Assembly: GCA_003024785.1 (NCBI GenBank)
Contig: PUQB01000063.1
Coordinates: forward strand, 186,001-250,000
Length of the DNA: 64,000 nucleotides
Reading direction: 5' to 3'
From: Selaginella tamariscina
Taxonomy: Eukaryota > Streptophyta > Lycopodiopsida > Selaginellales > Selaginellaceae
The notes below the pieces were generated by a model. That model ran no database searches and was not told the origin of the DNA. It worked only from the letters and a program-made list of their open reading frames with translations. Position 1 is the stretch's first letter. Every line of letters starts with the position of its first letter. A program made the position numbers and the translations under genes. Below are positions 22,994 through 34,729 of this stretch, one piece after another.

Positions 22994-24250
22994 GACCTTA
23001 CCAAACTAAAACTAATTTTGGCAACAAAGGCACTTAGAATAGTGCTTCCAACTAACTATCTAGTGGTAGGTGGGGAGGCATATGATGGACAAGTTATGCT
23101 CTAGGGGCAATCATAACAAATGGTCTTAGAGTTGGCTCCTAACTCAAGGTAAGTACATGATTGCTTAAATAAGGGTCACGAGAGCAATCTTGGCCCATGT
23201 ATAACTGCTTCCATAGGCCACCAGATTGGGATTGGTGAGGTTGGTGAGGTTGTAGGTTAGAGTGGGCAAATGGAGTAGTCACCCTTGAACCTTAGCCATG
23301 GTGCACAAATGGAGTAGTCACCCTTGACACTTAGCTAGGGTGCACAAAGTAGTCACCCTTGGTTGTTTGTGGGAATGCGGACTTACAATTGCCCCTTTGC
23401 CAATTTGGTTAAGGATCACTCAAATACCTTGTTTCCCTAAGAATATTACTGGGTTCGTGGCAGCTAAGGGACTTAGAATACTGCTTCTAGCTATATTTGC
23501 AGTGGTAGGTGGGGTGGCCTACCGTGGAAAGGGACTTAGAATAGTGTGCTTCTAGCTATCTGTGTAGTGGTAGTTAGGGCGGCCTACCGTGGACAAGTTA
23601 CAGTCTAGGGGGATTTTAACACCAAGTATATAAACTTTGGTGACTCGCTCGGAACAAGCACCACATGAGGAGTAAGGAGCATGAATTGGCTTGTACAAGA
23701 CAAGCATCATACACAAGGGCCATACTAAACATAGACGTAAAGAAACCTTTTAAGCCTTAACAAGAAATATGCATGCCAAGCTCCTTGGCAATGTGAAACT
23801 CTTAATGAGTAACACCTAAGAGCATGAAGAGAAACGTGGCTCAATTCCATGTATGGATGCCAATTTGAGCACAGATGAGGCTTTCGAATGAAAGATTAAA
23901 GCATGACATTAGCCTCAAAATGCCACTTATGGATAGAGCTTACCCTTGACCTAGTAGAGATGTCTCCTTTTGCACCATTCTTACTTTATTTCTATTATGA
24001 ACTTTGCTCCCCCCCAAAAAAAATTTATTCTTGAAAGTGGGTTGGCACAAAATAACTTTCCCACTATCATATACTTATCCATATTTCTTTTATTATGAAA
24101 AAGTTTATGATTGTAACTCCTCACATACATGCCCCTTCAAGTTGGGACTTATGTTGAAGTGTTTCTTTACTTATGAATATTCTAATCATACCCTTTGGGC
24201 ACTATGATTTAATAATGTCCCTAAGCTTAACTCCCAAAAATTAAGTTAGG
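22994..24250. repeat. noncoding repetitive DNA with imperfect direct repeats
   Basis: A unit of about 65 bp (GGACTTAGAATA...TAGTGGTAGG...GGCCTACCGTGGA) occurs at about 23029-23105, 23465-23527 and 23529-23592. A shorter unit (TGGAGTAGTCACCCTTGA) is repeated at 23271-23365. No coding region is supported. It is the right flank of the repeat split by the chromovirus. Confidence 0.6.
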
Positions 24251-25526
24251 GGTTTTGGCTAAAGGAGGGATTTGTGTCAACATGTTTCTCACATGGTAAG
24301 GTTATTCGTTTTAACTAGGTTTGGAGTTAGTGCAGGTTTTGATCAATCATATTTTTAGGGTTAGGGTTGAACAACCCTTTTATCCAAGGTTTAATTCAAA
24401 CCATAACACTCCACACAATTCGAGGTGACTCTGAGATGGGTTTAAGTCTGAGTTTGAGATAGAGCATGAGTACATGTGTGAGACCATGTCTGAGATGGGG
24501 CTCTGAGTGGCTGAGCAAGGCCTTGAGCATGGTTTGGCAATCCACATGCACATTGTGTCTAGGAGGATGCATGACACATGGCCAAGCTTGTGAAGGTGGG
24601 TATGAGCTGGAGCTTTGAGTCAAGAAGTCCTTTTGCTTATTATGGTTTTTACTTGATAGAATCACTTGACTCATGTTGGCTCTTAGTTTTATATAAAGGG
24701 ATAGTGCTATGACCATTAATAATGAAGCTTATCTAAGTTTGATTCCCATTAAAAATAAATTTATGTAACTCATACATCAAGCGAACATGTTAATTTTCAC
24801 AAGACAAAACTATCTTGTTTATAAAAATGTATACCAATTCAAAAGTATATATCATATATATAACATGTTTCTAGCTAAATAATGTTATTACACACAAGTA
24901 TAGCGATCAAAACGTTTCAACAAATGATGCATATTCATTGTGTACATGAACTCTACCACAATGATGCCAATTTCACCATTTGTGTGTTTAGGGTCATGTG
25001 CTTCATTCCATAAAGAAGGGGAAGTAGTGGGTATAGGATTCTTGAGGGATTGCCAATGTAAGACATGTCATGGGTGATTAAAGGATGAAGGTGACAGTAG
25101 CAACCCTTGAGTTTGTGGATAAGGGCATCCACTATTGAGTGTCACGGTTCTTATTTAATAAAATCACTTAACTCAGGTAAATCATGACACCTAATTAAAT
25201 AATATAGAAACACCAATTAACTCTTAATCTTTATGACTAAGGGAAAAAGGATAGTGCTATAACATTGCCCCTCGTGCTCAATGGCTGAGTGAGGCCTTGA
25301 ACATGGCTTGGCCATCCACACGCACATCGTGTCTAGGAGGATGCATGATTCATGGCCAAGCTTGTGAAGGTGAGTCTAAGATGGAGCCAAAGCGCAAGGT
25401 TTGAGATGAAGTCCTCTTGCCCCTTGTGCTCTATGGCTAGGCAAGGCCTTGAGCATGGCTTGGCCATCCACACACACATCACATCTAGGAGGATGCATGA
25501 CTCATGGCCAAGCCTCACGAGCGGCA
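24251..25526. repeat. dispersed direct repeats, no gene seen
   Basis: A segment of about 90 bp containing GTCTAGGAGGATGCATGA and CATGGCCAAGCTTGTGAAGG occurs three times, at about 24513-24600, 25286-25375 and 25437-25520. The frames across it change between copies, so it is not coding. Confidence 0.7.
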
Positions 25527-25925
25527 ACCATCCCACTCATGAGTGAGACTTTTAGCATAGCCAAGGCTGTCTAAGAGCTCCAAGGCTCTTAAGACATGTC
25601 TAGAGTCCATGGCTAGAGAGGAAAGCATGAGGCTCACACTCTTTAATGCTACTCTACATGTTCCTTGAATTCCCACTCATCTCTTATACTAGACTCAAGA
25701 ATCTCTAATGCTACTCCTAATGGTCTTAAGACATGCCTTGAGTAACCATCTCACTCACGAGTGAGACCTCTAGCATGGCCAAGGCCATCTAGGAACTCCA
25801 AGGCTCTTAAGACATGCCTAGAGTCCATGGCTAGAGAGGGAAGCATGAGGCTCACACTCTCTAATGCTACTCCACATGTTCCTCAATATGGTTAAGGTTG
25901 TCTAGAAACTCCAAAGTTGTTAAGA
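25527..25925. repeat. tandem repeat, unit about 215 bp
   Basis: ACCATCCCACTCATGAGTGAG...GCATGAGGCTCACACTC...CACATGTTCCT is found at about 25529-25672 and 25745-25884, with a third partial copy to about 25925. Confidence 0.75.
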
Positions 25926-25939
25926 CATGTCTTGTATTA

Positions 25940-26250
25940 GTCGTTATTCTAGAACCTTAAATCTTATTAATTATAAGTACAAGACTTGGGTTGAAAGCAC
26001 TATTCCAAAACCTTAAACCTTATTAATTATAAGTACATTAGTTGATATTTCAAAACCCTAAACCTTATTAATTATAAGTACAAATTCAACTCAATTCCAA
26101 AACCCTAGTAAACCTTATTAATTATAAGTACAATTCCAAAACCCTAAAACCTTATTAGTTGATATTCCAAAACCTTAAGCCTTATTAATTATAAGTACAT
26201 TAGTTGATATTCCAAAACCTTAAACCTTATTAATTATAAGTATAAGAAAA
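25940..26250. repeat. AT-rich minisatellite with TTATTAATTATAAGTACA core
   Basis: Six to seven copies of a 35-55 bp unit combine TTCCAAAACC(C/T)TAAACC with TTATTAATTATAAGTACA. Spacer length varies and some copies carry TTAGTTGATAT. Confidence 0.85.
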
Positions 26251-26617
26251 CTTCACTATCCTTAAATTTTTATTTTTAAGTCTTAAACCAATTTGACAAA
26301 GGGTTATAATTGCTTATATCTTTATTCCACTATGATTATCTTACATCCGACAATAATGTGTAACAACATGTCCCTTGAGTTTCGGCTTGTTTTGGGCTTA
26401 ATTGATTCCAACAAGTCTTCATGAGTTGGGACTTCTTCTAATGTTCCCCCACATGTCCCTTGAGTTTCAACACATTTCTAACTTAAGTGGTTTCTTTGCA
26501 CCCACAAGTGCCCATGAGCTGGGATTTGTTCTTATGACCTTTTCTAATGTTCCCCCACATGTCCCTTGATTTTCAACTCATTTTGGGCTTGATCAATTAC
26601 CCTAACTTGAGTGTTTA

Positions 26618-27406
26618 TATCACAGTTTTTACTATAATCTCTATTTTTACTTTGGAGTTAATTGTTGTTACTTATCAATTTATGTGACGAATCCTAGATG
26701 TAGTGAAAAATAACCTTGTTTAGTGCACTTAGATATTTAGGGGTAGTTTGACCGACTATCATTAAATACTTTAAGAAACTCTATGCTAAAGTAACACTTA
26801 ACTTTTAAAAAATTATTCTTTGGTTTTTATGTCCTTATTAGGTCTCTATAGGTTTTTAGTTGACTCTGGTGAATTTGGTATGTTGGTATGGGTTAGGAAC
26901 ACCCCTAGGGTTGCCCTAACCTCCTAGGTAGGGTTTAGGAGATAGAGATAGGCCAAAGTCTAAGTATGAAACATTTAGGACCCACTTACTCAAATAAGAA
27001 AATGGGGGAAGGGGGAGTTCTTGGGTTCATACATGAGCTTGTTATTCTTTTACTAATGTAAGCTTTAGCTTGTGTTGTTAAGGCATAACCCATATTGTAC
27101 CGCCCTAACTTTCAATGCACATGGGTGTGTCACACCCTAAGGGTTGCCTAACCCTTATCATTGCTAAACTACACATGAAAAGTCTTATCAGTATACACGT
27201 TCCAAGGGTCAAAAGTTGAGGCATGTCTTTAGCCTCCTCTTCCACATCAAGCCAAGAGTAGCTCTCACAATTAAGCAAGGGACATCCATGTTCTTATTCA
27301 ATTATGGACATGGAATTTTAGTTAACAGGTTCTCTTTACCATGTTACTAAAGATTCATAAAAGGGGGGGTTCTAGGATTGGCATCTACAAGCTACATTTG
27401 TGGCAC
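26618..27406 (+). repeat. LTR, family A, plus strand, cut off by another element
   Basis: It starts TATCACAGTTTTTACTATAA and follows the family A LTR through GTTTAGTGCACTTAG and TTAGGTCTCTATAGG to CTACATTTGTGGCAC, where the gypsy element at 27407 begins. The first dinucleotide has changed from TG to TA. Confidence 0.65.
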
Positions 27407-28024
27407 TGTTAAAGGCCAAAAATATAGCATGTAGAAGCATGTTACATAGACTTTTCTACGGTGGAGGAATAACACGTAGGAAAGGTGTAGTAAGAAAATC
27501 CTTTGGGTACAGAAAAAATCTTACGATGACATGAAAAATCTTACGGTGATAGAAAAAATCCTACAAGGATAGGAAGGATCCTACACAAGTAAGAAATAGA
27601 CGATTATGATGGTTGATGGGGACATGATTCGATTAGGGAAAGTAGGCAAGAATGGGGAAGAAGGGGGCTAGGAAGGTTATGAAGGCTATAGTGGAGCTAT
27701 GGAGAGCAATGCATGAGAGAGTGAGAATCTTTAGAAGAGAAGTAAGTCTCCACACTTGGCATCTCTTTATAATCATTTAATAATGCAAGTGCATGATTAT
27801 GACATATGATATATATTGAATATATTTTTGTCTTATGAGTAAGATATTTTATAAATGTTATAACATGGCAATGGCCAAAGCAAAATCTTATCCTTGACCT
27901 TAAAGACAAGATAAGTTATATATAAATCTATTCTAGGTCGAAATCCCATAACCTTTAACTGGGAAACGTTTCCTCTATCGTGAATAGTGATTTTATTACA
28001 TAAGAAAGTTTTGCCATGTTAACT
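27407..28024 (+). repeat. 5' LTR of the 27-31 kb element
   Basis: 618 bp. It aligns with 31025-31604 but carries extra sequence (AGACAAGATAAGTTATATAT region) near 27900-27955. It contains several imperfect copies of AAAAATC(C/T)TACGGTGATAG at 27510-27590. Confidence 0.8.
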
Positions 28025-28910
28025 CATGCTGACCATGGAGGGATTAGAGCTTAAGTGGGAAAAAGAAGTTTGTATATATGATGATGGATGGAGCCTTGGA
28101 GGTATCATAATATTAATTCAAGAGAGAGAGATAATAGGCAGGCTGAGAGAGATGTTGCATGTGCTAAGTAAATAGATATTGCCAATAGGCAAGAAGCTCT
28201 TATAAGACTCATTAATTAAATAGGGGAAAGTGCCACTAAAGGTGTGGAGTATATACAATATAATGACTCTTAAACTACAAGAGAAGAAGAGTTGGAAGGA
28301 ACTCTCAAAGAACAAGATTTAATAGTAGGCCAGGAGGAGGATCTCCTAGAAGTTCTCATCTTAGTGCAGAGGAAGCTGGTAAAGAAAGCCCATCAAGAAT
28401 GTCTAATATGACACTTTTTGATGAAATGTTGGGAAGAACATTGATGTACCCAATATTTTTTGCATGAAAGAAAAAAAATCCTAAAAGACACATTACAATT
28501 TGAGAAAGTTGTAAAATTGTATAAAGTAAGCATTGCATATAAGTTGCTTATTTTTCCTCACACATTCAAAGAAAATGCATCTGATTGGTATTATAAATTA
28601 AAAAAAAATGTGAAATAAGATTATAAGAAAGTTACAGTTAAAGAATACTTTAAAAAGGAAGAGTTGCCAAAAGAGTACTTAGAGAAGCTCAGGAATATCT
28701 TACAAGGAAAAATTGAAACTATAAAAGGATATACACACCATTTTAAGAAGCATGAAAAGAAGTATAAATTATATGTTAAGGAAGATGCTTTGCTTCAATG
28801 ATATAATGAAAAATAGAAGAAGTATAACATAAATTTAAGAACTAAAAAAAAATAATTATCTGCAAGCAGAATGCTCTTTCTATTGTCTTTGAAACCAGGT
28901 AAGTTCTGGT
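28025..28910 (+). pseudogene. gag-like remnant of the 27-31 kb element
   Basis: Reading across stops gives KVSIAYKLLIFPHTFKENAS followed by DWYYKLKK, then EYFKKEELPKEYLEKLRNIL and YTHHFKKHEKKYKLYVK. The hydrophobic-then-WY pattern is typical of retrotransposon gag. It is Lys-rich and AT-rich and is interrupted by several stops and one or more frameshifts. Confidence 0.5.
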
Positions 28911-29870
28911 ATGAAGTATTAGTTATCGACCTTCCTTCCTTCCTTCATTTCTTCTCTTTTTTGCACGTGTCACATTTTAATTAAGAAAATACTTATAGTC
29001 TTTACTGAATGTCTTTCTTTATTACATATTTGACATTTTGACAACTTTAGTCTACATTTATTCATAGTATGCCTAAGATTTTTACATTTCACACATCATA
29101 TCCTAGCATCCAATTCCTTATATATAGAATTGTTTTTCAAAAACTTAACTAATTGTAATAGCATTTTCTCATCAATCTTATAGTCTTGAACTTAATAGAT
29201 TCTTTCTCATCATTTGAACTATCCTTTCTTCTCTTTGAGGACTTTATCTTTTCTTTTAATATATTCTCTATTTGTCTCCTCTTCTTGTCATAATCTTTCA
29301 AATGTTTTACAAGATCTTTCCTGTTTATTTCCTGAATGGTCATTGCAAAAGCCATATAGGCATAATGCCTATATGGCTTTTGCAATCCTTACTTTAAAAA
29401 ATCATCTTGTCATGAGAGCAATAACATGTACAAAACAAATGTCAAAAACAGGAATTCGTGATAGCATGAGAAAGAAATTATGTATATCCATCACAGAATA
29501 GTATGCAGACAGAAGAAGAGATGAATATTCATTTCCATCTATCACGGATGGTGAGAAACAATCGACAGATATACCTAAAGATATAAAAATAACTGATTCT
29601 ATTTTAGGAATGAATATTTCGAAAGAAAAGGATATTCTTGTGAAAAAAGACTATTTCTGTAAAATATTACAATTTTGTTTAAGGGGATGATGTTCAATGG
29701 CTCACAATGCATTGAGTCAATCCATTGGGACAATTAATACATATTGCCCCATGTATTAAAAAACGAATTTTACAAATGCTAAACATTATTTCAAAATCTC
29801 TACCTACCTATACAAGACATGAAATTCACCAAGTAGAAAAACTTTATAAAAAAGAAGGTGATTATGATGG
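28911..29870. other. remainder of the element interior with an inverted segment
   Basis: Contains a 45-bp near-perfect palindrome at 29342-29386. A Lys-rich 78-residue frame reads leftward from it on the minus strand (29149-29385), while a plus-strand frame reads rightward from about 29350. Both start with the same QKPYRH(Y/N)AYMAFA residues because of the palindrome. No complete domain is present. Confidence 0.4.
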
Positions 29871-30815
29871 GTATGTACCAAGTATCACAATGTATATTGG
29901 GTAGAAATAAGATAAAAGGAGCACTTATAGATGGAAATTCAAAAGTCAACTTTATTGAAGCACATGTTTGTAAGAAAATGGGTTTAAGTCTTATTGAGCT
30001 TGTTCTTTTTAATATAAAAATGACAGATTAAAGAAGTTTGAATCCTGTAGGTATAATGAGAGGAGTGACTATATCCATAAAAAGTCTTAAGTATAAGTTG
30101 TCATTCATTGTCTTCCAAATGGAAGGAAAAGACACTATATATACCATGTTATTAGGCAGACCTTGGTTGAAATCTGCCAAAGTTATACAAGATTGGGGAA
30201 CATGAAAGAAGATGCTAGGTGAAGGAGAAGGAAAACTAGTGATCTATAATCATACTAATAAGTATGCTAGGAAAATAATAGGCCTAGATTATAAGAAACG
30301 TTCTATAAAACAATCATGTATGAGATTGATTTACAGGTAAAGTATACATATGTGTATCCTTTAAAGAAAGTGAATACATGCACAAAAATGAGCGTAAAGT
30401 TTTATTTATTACTCAGGGATTAAAAGAATTCTGAGAGAAAGGATTAAACTTGTTTCAAAAGTATTAGGATATTTTTGTATGGTCCTATAAAGATCTTAAA
30501 GGTATACCTTTTGAACTATGTACACACACTATACAATTATTACTAGGAAGTGAACCTATGAAACAAAGAGCATACTAATTATGCACAGCTTGTTAAAGAG
30601 GAAATAGATAAGCTATTAAATGTTGGTTTTATTTATCCTATATAAGGTGCACAATGGTTATCATCACTTGATTGTTCCTAAAAAGAATGGGAAATTCAGA
30701 GTATGTATAAATTATAAGAAACTAAATGATGTCACGAAAAAGAATTTTTTTCCTGTTCCATTTATAAAGGATGAGCTTAAGAAACAGGAAGGAAAAATAA
30801 TTCAAGAACAATAAG
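29871..30815 (+). pseudogene. protease and start of RT of the 27-31 kb element
   Basis: Plus-strand sequence reads IKGALIDGNSKVNFI (protease active site with D-G-N for D-S/T-G) and TMLLGRPWLKSAKVIQDWGT. After a gap come GAQWLSSLIVPKKNGKFRV and CINYKKLNDVTKKN, the start of RT. Stops interrupt it, and RT ends abruptly near 30815. Confidence 0.6.
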
Positions 30816-31024
30816 AGAAAGAAAATAGTGAACCTAAGAACATGATGAAGAAAATCAAGTGCTGCAAGTCAAGGTATCAACTTTCAGCTAAGAACTCAAG
30901 AAAGAGAGGAATAACTTTCAAAAGCACAAAGAAAAAAATTCAGAATAACATGAAAGCCAACATCATAAGGAAGGCATAAGATAGTTGCAGTGAGGACACT
31001 GCAAAGATTTAAGGTGGAGAATAG

Positions 31025-31604
31025 TGTTAGAGGTAAAAAATTTAGCATGTAGGAGCATAACATATATAGACTTTCCTACGGTGGAGAAATAACATGTAAG
31101 AAAGTGTAGTAAGAAAATCCTTTGGTACAAAAAAAATCCTACGATGACAGAAAAGATCCTATGGTGATAGGAAAAATTCTACGATGATGGGAAGGATCCT
31201 ACGTAGGTAGAAAACAAGCAATTATGACAGTTGATGAAGGCGGGGTTCGGTTAGGGCAAGTAGGGCAGAATGGGGAAGAAGGGGGCTAGGAAGGTTATGA
31301 AGGCTATATTGGAGCTATGGAGAGTAATGAAGAGCAATGCACGAGAGAGAGAGAATCTTTAGGAGAGAAATAAGTCTCCACATTTGCTATTTCTTTGTAA
31401 TCATTTAGTAATGCAAGTGCATGATTATGATATATGGTATATATTGAATATATTCTTGTCTTATGAGCAATTTATCATGTAAATGTTATAACATAGCAAT
31501 GGCCAAAGCAAAATCTTATCCTTGACCTTAACCTTGAACTGAGAAATGTTTCTTGCATTGTGAACAGTGATTACTGCACACATAAAAGTTTCACCATGTT
31601 AACA
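31025..31604 (+). repeat. 3' LTR of the 27-31 kb element
   Basis: 580 bp with TGTTA...TAACA ends, preceded by a purine-rich tract at 31011-31024. Confidence 0.8.
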
Positions 31605-31708
31605 GGTATCGGGTGTAGATTTGGAGTCTTAGGGGCTATGGCAAGATACCATGTCTTGGCAAATAGTGTCATATGAATATATGACACTAGGCTAGTTGGT
31701 ACATAGTA

Positions 31709-32495
31709 TGTCAAAGTTTTTACTTGGTGCCACAAAGGCGGCTTGCCAGATGCCAACCATGGAATCCCCTCTCTAGAAACCCCACAAAATCTAGTAAAGT
31801 AACTCATATTAGGAACTCAACCCTTAAGAACTTAAACCCCCAGCTAACTAAGTCCACAAATGAGGCTCACCTTGTGAATTAGGATACGTAGACCAATCGA
31901 GCTATAGGTATCGTTCCTAGCTTGACATGTTTGAGGCGGCTAGAGCAAGGCCTCAACCACTAGTTTTACAGAACGCAAACTTGGGCAATGCCTTTGAGCT
32001 TATGAACAGGTTTTCGGATTAAGGAATTTAATTAACTCTTTGGAAGTGTCGTACCTGGTCATAAAGGCAAGATCCTGTTAACGATAAGGATATTTTAACA
32101 CAAAGGTGGGACGCTTGTCATGTGGAAATTGGGGCGACACAATAGAGGGTTGCGCCTTGACGACACAAGCTTAGCTTGCATTAACGAGTTCTCTTTTGAA
32201 CCCAGGAAGCCTCACTATATACACTCTACCTTAATTATGTGATGGAGCCCCCCCTCCCCCCCTATTTTCCTAAATGAGTAACGAAAATGCCAGCCCTTAA
32301 TGAAAAGAGATGCCTAACCTAACCCTAAACCTAAAGTTTTCTGCAAATACCTAATGACACCTGGCCAAACCATCACTAGGTACCCAAGTGCACTAAGTGG
32401 GCATGTTTCCTACTACATCTAGGATTTGTCACACAACTCGGTAGGTAACAATAGTGAAACCCCAAAGTAAAGGGTCAAGTCAGAAAACTATGTTA
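31709..32495 (-). repeat. LTR, family A, minus strand
   Basis: The plus-strand text starts TGTCAAAGTTTTTACTTGGT and ends GTCAGAAAACTATGTTA. It is the reverse orientation of the LTR at 35708-36691, with many substitutions, so it is old. Confidence 0.7.
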
Positions 32496-32496
32496 G

Positions 32497-33267
32497 GGCA
32501 TGCCTTTTGGGGTTGTGTCATGGGTTTAACAATAAGGAGTTGAATACTCTAACAAGCAGGCGTGCTTGTGCTCATATCAAGGTGCTAAGCCTTGGGCATC
32601 TACTCAATGGAGGTTAGGTCTTATAATTGGGTGTGCTAATTGATACACTTGGGTAGGGGGTGTTCGTGAACATGTCCAAAGGTTGAACATTCTAAGCTCA
32701 TTAGTAAAAGCCCTTTCTTAAGGCATTCGCATGGTTACTTGCTTAGGGTTATCCAAACTTAGCCTTAGGGAGTTTGCTTAGTAAAACACTCATGTTTGCT
32801 TATGGTGCACACTCTCATTGTCACAACCTTTCCTTCCCCTTATGCCAACTAGGCAAAGGGCCAATTAGTGTTCATGAGAGGGCCCCTAATCGTGATGACC
32901 CAGGTCTGCTTGGGTCTTTTGCCCACATACACATATCCCACAATCTTTACCCAGGTAGTCAACCCACCAAGTTAGAACTATGATACTAAGTATTATGACT
33001 TGGCCATTCAAACCCTTAGGGGTTAGTCATGAGTCAAGGTATCTCTTATCATTCTAAAGGGGTTGTACTCTTAGATAAGGGTGATTCCTCAAGGGGTATG
33101 TCATAGTTCTAACCTGGTGAGTTGACTACCTGGGTAAAGATTGTGGGATATGTGGGATATGTGGGCAAAAAAGACTCAAGCGTAACTGAGTCATCATGAC
33201 TAGGGGCCCTCTCATAAACACCAATTGGCCCTTTGCCTAGTTGGCATAAGGGGAGGGTTTGACTGTA
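32497..33267. repeat. family A LTR-derived segment carrying a large inverted repeat
   Basis: 32497-32820 and about 32995-33090 match, in reverse orientation, the CCCTAG-rich block at 6700-7130 (for example GCTAAGCCTTGGGCATC and CCTTAGGGAGTTTGCTTAG). It is interrupted by the arms of an inverted repeat at 32836-32983 and 33101-33253. Confidence 0.65.
32836..33253. repeat. inverted repeat, arms about 150 bp, spacer 117 bp
   Basis: The arm starting CCTTATGCCAACTAGGCAAA reappears as its reverse complement ending TTTGCCTAGTTGGCATAAGG, with small indels in the middle. Transcripts through it could fold into a long hairpin. Confidence 0.85.
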
Positions 33268-33279
33268 GCTCTGCTACTA
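33268..33279 (-). promoter_or_regulatory. primer-binding site beside a minus-strand LTR
   Basis: Minus-strand TAGTAGCAGAGC differs by one base from the initiator-Met tRNA site TGGTAGCAGAGC and lies two bases from the LTR end CTCTAACA at 33282. Confidence 0.6.
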
Positions 33280-33281
33280 AT

Positions 33282-33563
33282 TGTTAGAGTTTTTACCTGG
33301 TGCCACAAAGGCGGCTTGCCAGGTGCCAACCCTGGAATCCCCTCTCTTGGAAACCCCATGGAACCTGGTAAAGTAACCCGTATTAGGAACCCAAGCCTTA
33401 GGAAGTCAAACCCCTAGTTGACTAAGTCCTCGAACGAGACTCACCTTGTGAATCATGATACACGGACTAGTCGAGCTTTAGGTGTCGTTCCTAGCTTGGC
33501 GTGGTTGAAGCAGCTGGAGCAAGGCCTCAACCACTAGTTTTGCGAAACGTGAACTCGGACAAT
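33282..33563 (-). repeat. LTR, family A, minus strand, truncated
   Basis: About 280 bp matching in inverse orientation the last part of the plus-strand LTR at 36399-36691 (GGTAAAAACTCTAACA end). It stops where truncated integrase sequence begins. Confidence 0.8.
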
Positions 33564-33751
33564 AGAATCCCTGTTTCAACAAAGCCAATGTCTTATGCCT
33601 TCCACCATGTCCTGCCAAAGGAACGTCGTGATGCTCTCTTAACAACCTCTCCCTCCATGTCCCTTCTGGAACATAGAGTCTCTTTTCTTTATAATAAAGA
33701 ACTCCATTTCGTACCGCAAATGCGCATGTTTGAGTGCATCCATTCGACTTT

Positions 33752-34729
33752 CTATTTTTGCTGGAATATTATCATCTTTTCGTAACTGATGAACTTTTTC
33801 CTCTTTGCCACCAGGCTCAAAGCCTCCTTAGCAAACTTGTCCTGAGGATACGCCGTCACAAATTCATCCACCAAAGTTGACATGGGTGCCGACATAACAT
33901 GAAGATGACCCTTCCTACTGAGTGCATCGGCTACCACATTGTCCTTTCCCGCCTTATGTCTGATTTCAGGCTGGAACTGTGCCAACTTCTGCTGCCATCT
34001 AGCATACTTTGGCGATAGCTTCGGCTGCGTTTCAAAATACCTTAGAGTTACACTATCTGTCCAAACCACAGTGCCATGACTTGGAAGATAATGACGCCAA
34101 TACTCCAAGGAAGCAACAATAGCATACATCTCCTTTTCTTGAGTAGGCCATCGAGTTTGCGCGGCATCTAACTTCTTTGAGAAAAAGGACACTGGATGTC
34201 CTTTCTGTTGCAATACACCACCAATTGCAAAGTCGGAAGCGTTACATTCTACTTCAAAAGGATCTTCAAAGATGGGCAACTGCAAAACTGGCTTAGAAGA
34301 GATAGCCTCTTTGAGTTTGACGAACGCACGTTGGCACTCTGGAGTCCAATGCCATGGAATGTTCTTCGTAAGATCTGTTAATGGGGCCGCTATTTCCGAG
34401 TAACCCTTTATGAATCTTCGGTAATACCCTGTCAGACCAAGAAATGATCTAACTTCATGCACGTCTTTTAAAGTCATCCACTTAGTAATAGCTTGAATTT
34501 TTTTTGGATTCATGGCAACCTCCCCACCTGAGATCAAGTGTCCCAATAAATCTATCTTGATTTGACCAAATGCACACTTGCTTTCTTTAACATACAACTG
34601 GTTCCCTCTCAACCTCTGAAACACTTTTTCTAAGTGTTCCACATGTTCCTCGATTGTCGAACTGAAAATCAGAATGTCATCAATATACACCACTACGAAC
34701 TCATCTAGATAGTCTCTAAAACACATCAT
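33752..34729 (-). pseudogene. RT C-terminus and RNase H of the truncated gypsy pol
   Basis: A 325-residue open frame contains VVVYIDDILIFSSTIEEHVE, VRSFLGLTGYYRRFIKGYSE, the RNase H segment ECNASDFAIGGVLQQKGHPV, and VVADALSRKGHLHVM. It is the longest intact retroelement frame in the window. Its natural N-terminus lies in the duplicated segment, so it is not a complete protein. Confidence 0.85.

Larger units (their letters stand above)
27407..31604 (+). mobile_element. internally deleted Ty3/gypsy retrotransposon, plus strand
   Basis: LTRs at 27407-28024 and 31025-31604 share TGTTA...GAAAATCCTTTGG...CCATGTTAAC. The interior holds gag-like sequence, a protease with LLGRPWL and the first part of RT, then passes to A-rich noncoding DNA. 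RNase H and integrase are missing. A polypurine tract AAGGTGGAGAATAG precedes the 3' LTR. The flanking 5-mers GGCAC and GGTAT may be a mutated target duplication. LLGRPWL is typical of non-chromovirus gypsy proteases; this assignment is tentative. Confidence 0.78.

Noticed and set aside
31709-33563. Frames at 31571-31807 and 32774-32983 as candidate genes
   Set aside because: Both lie within LTR or inverted-repeat sequence that recurs elsewhere without keeping the frame.
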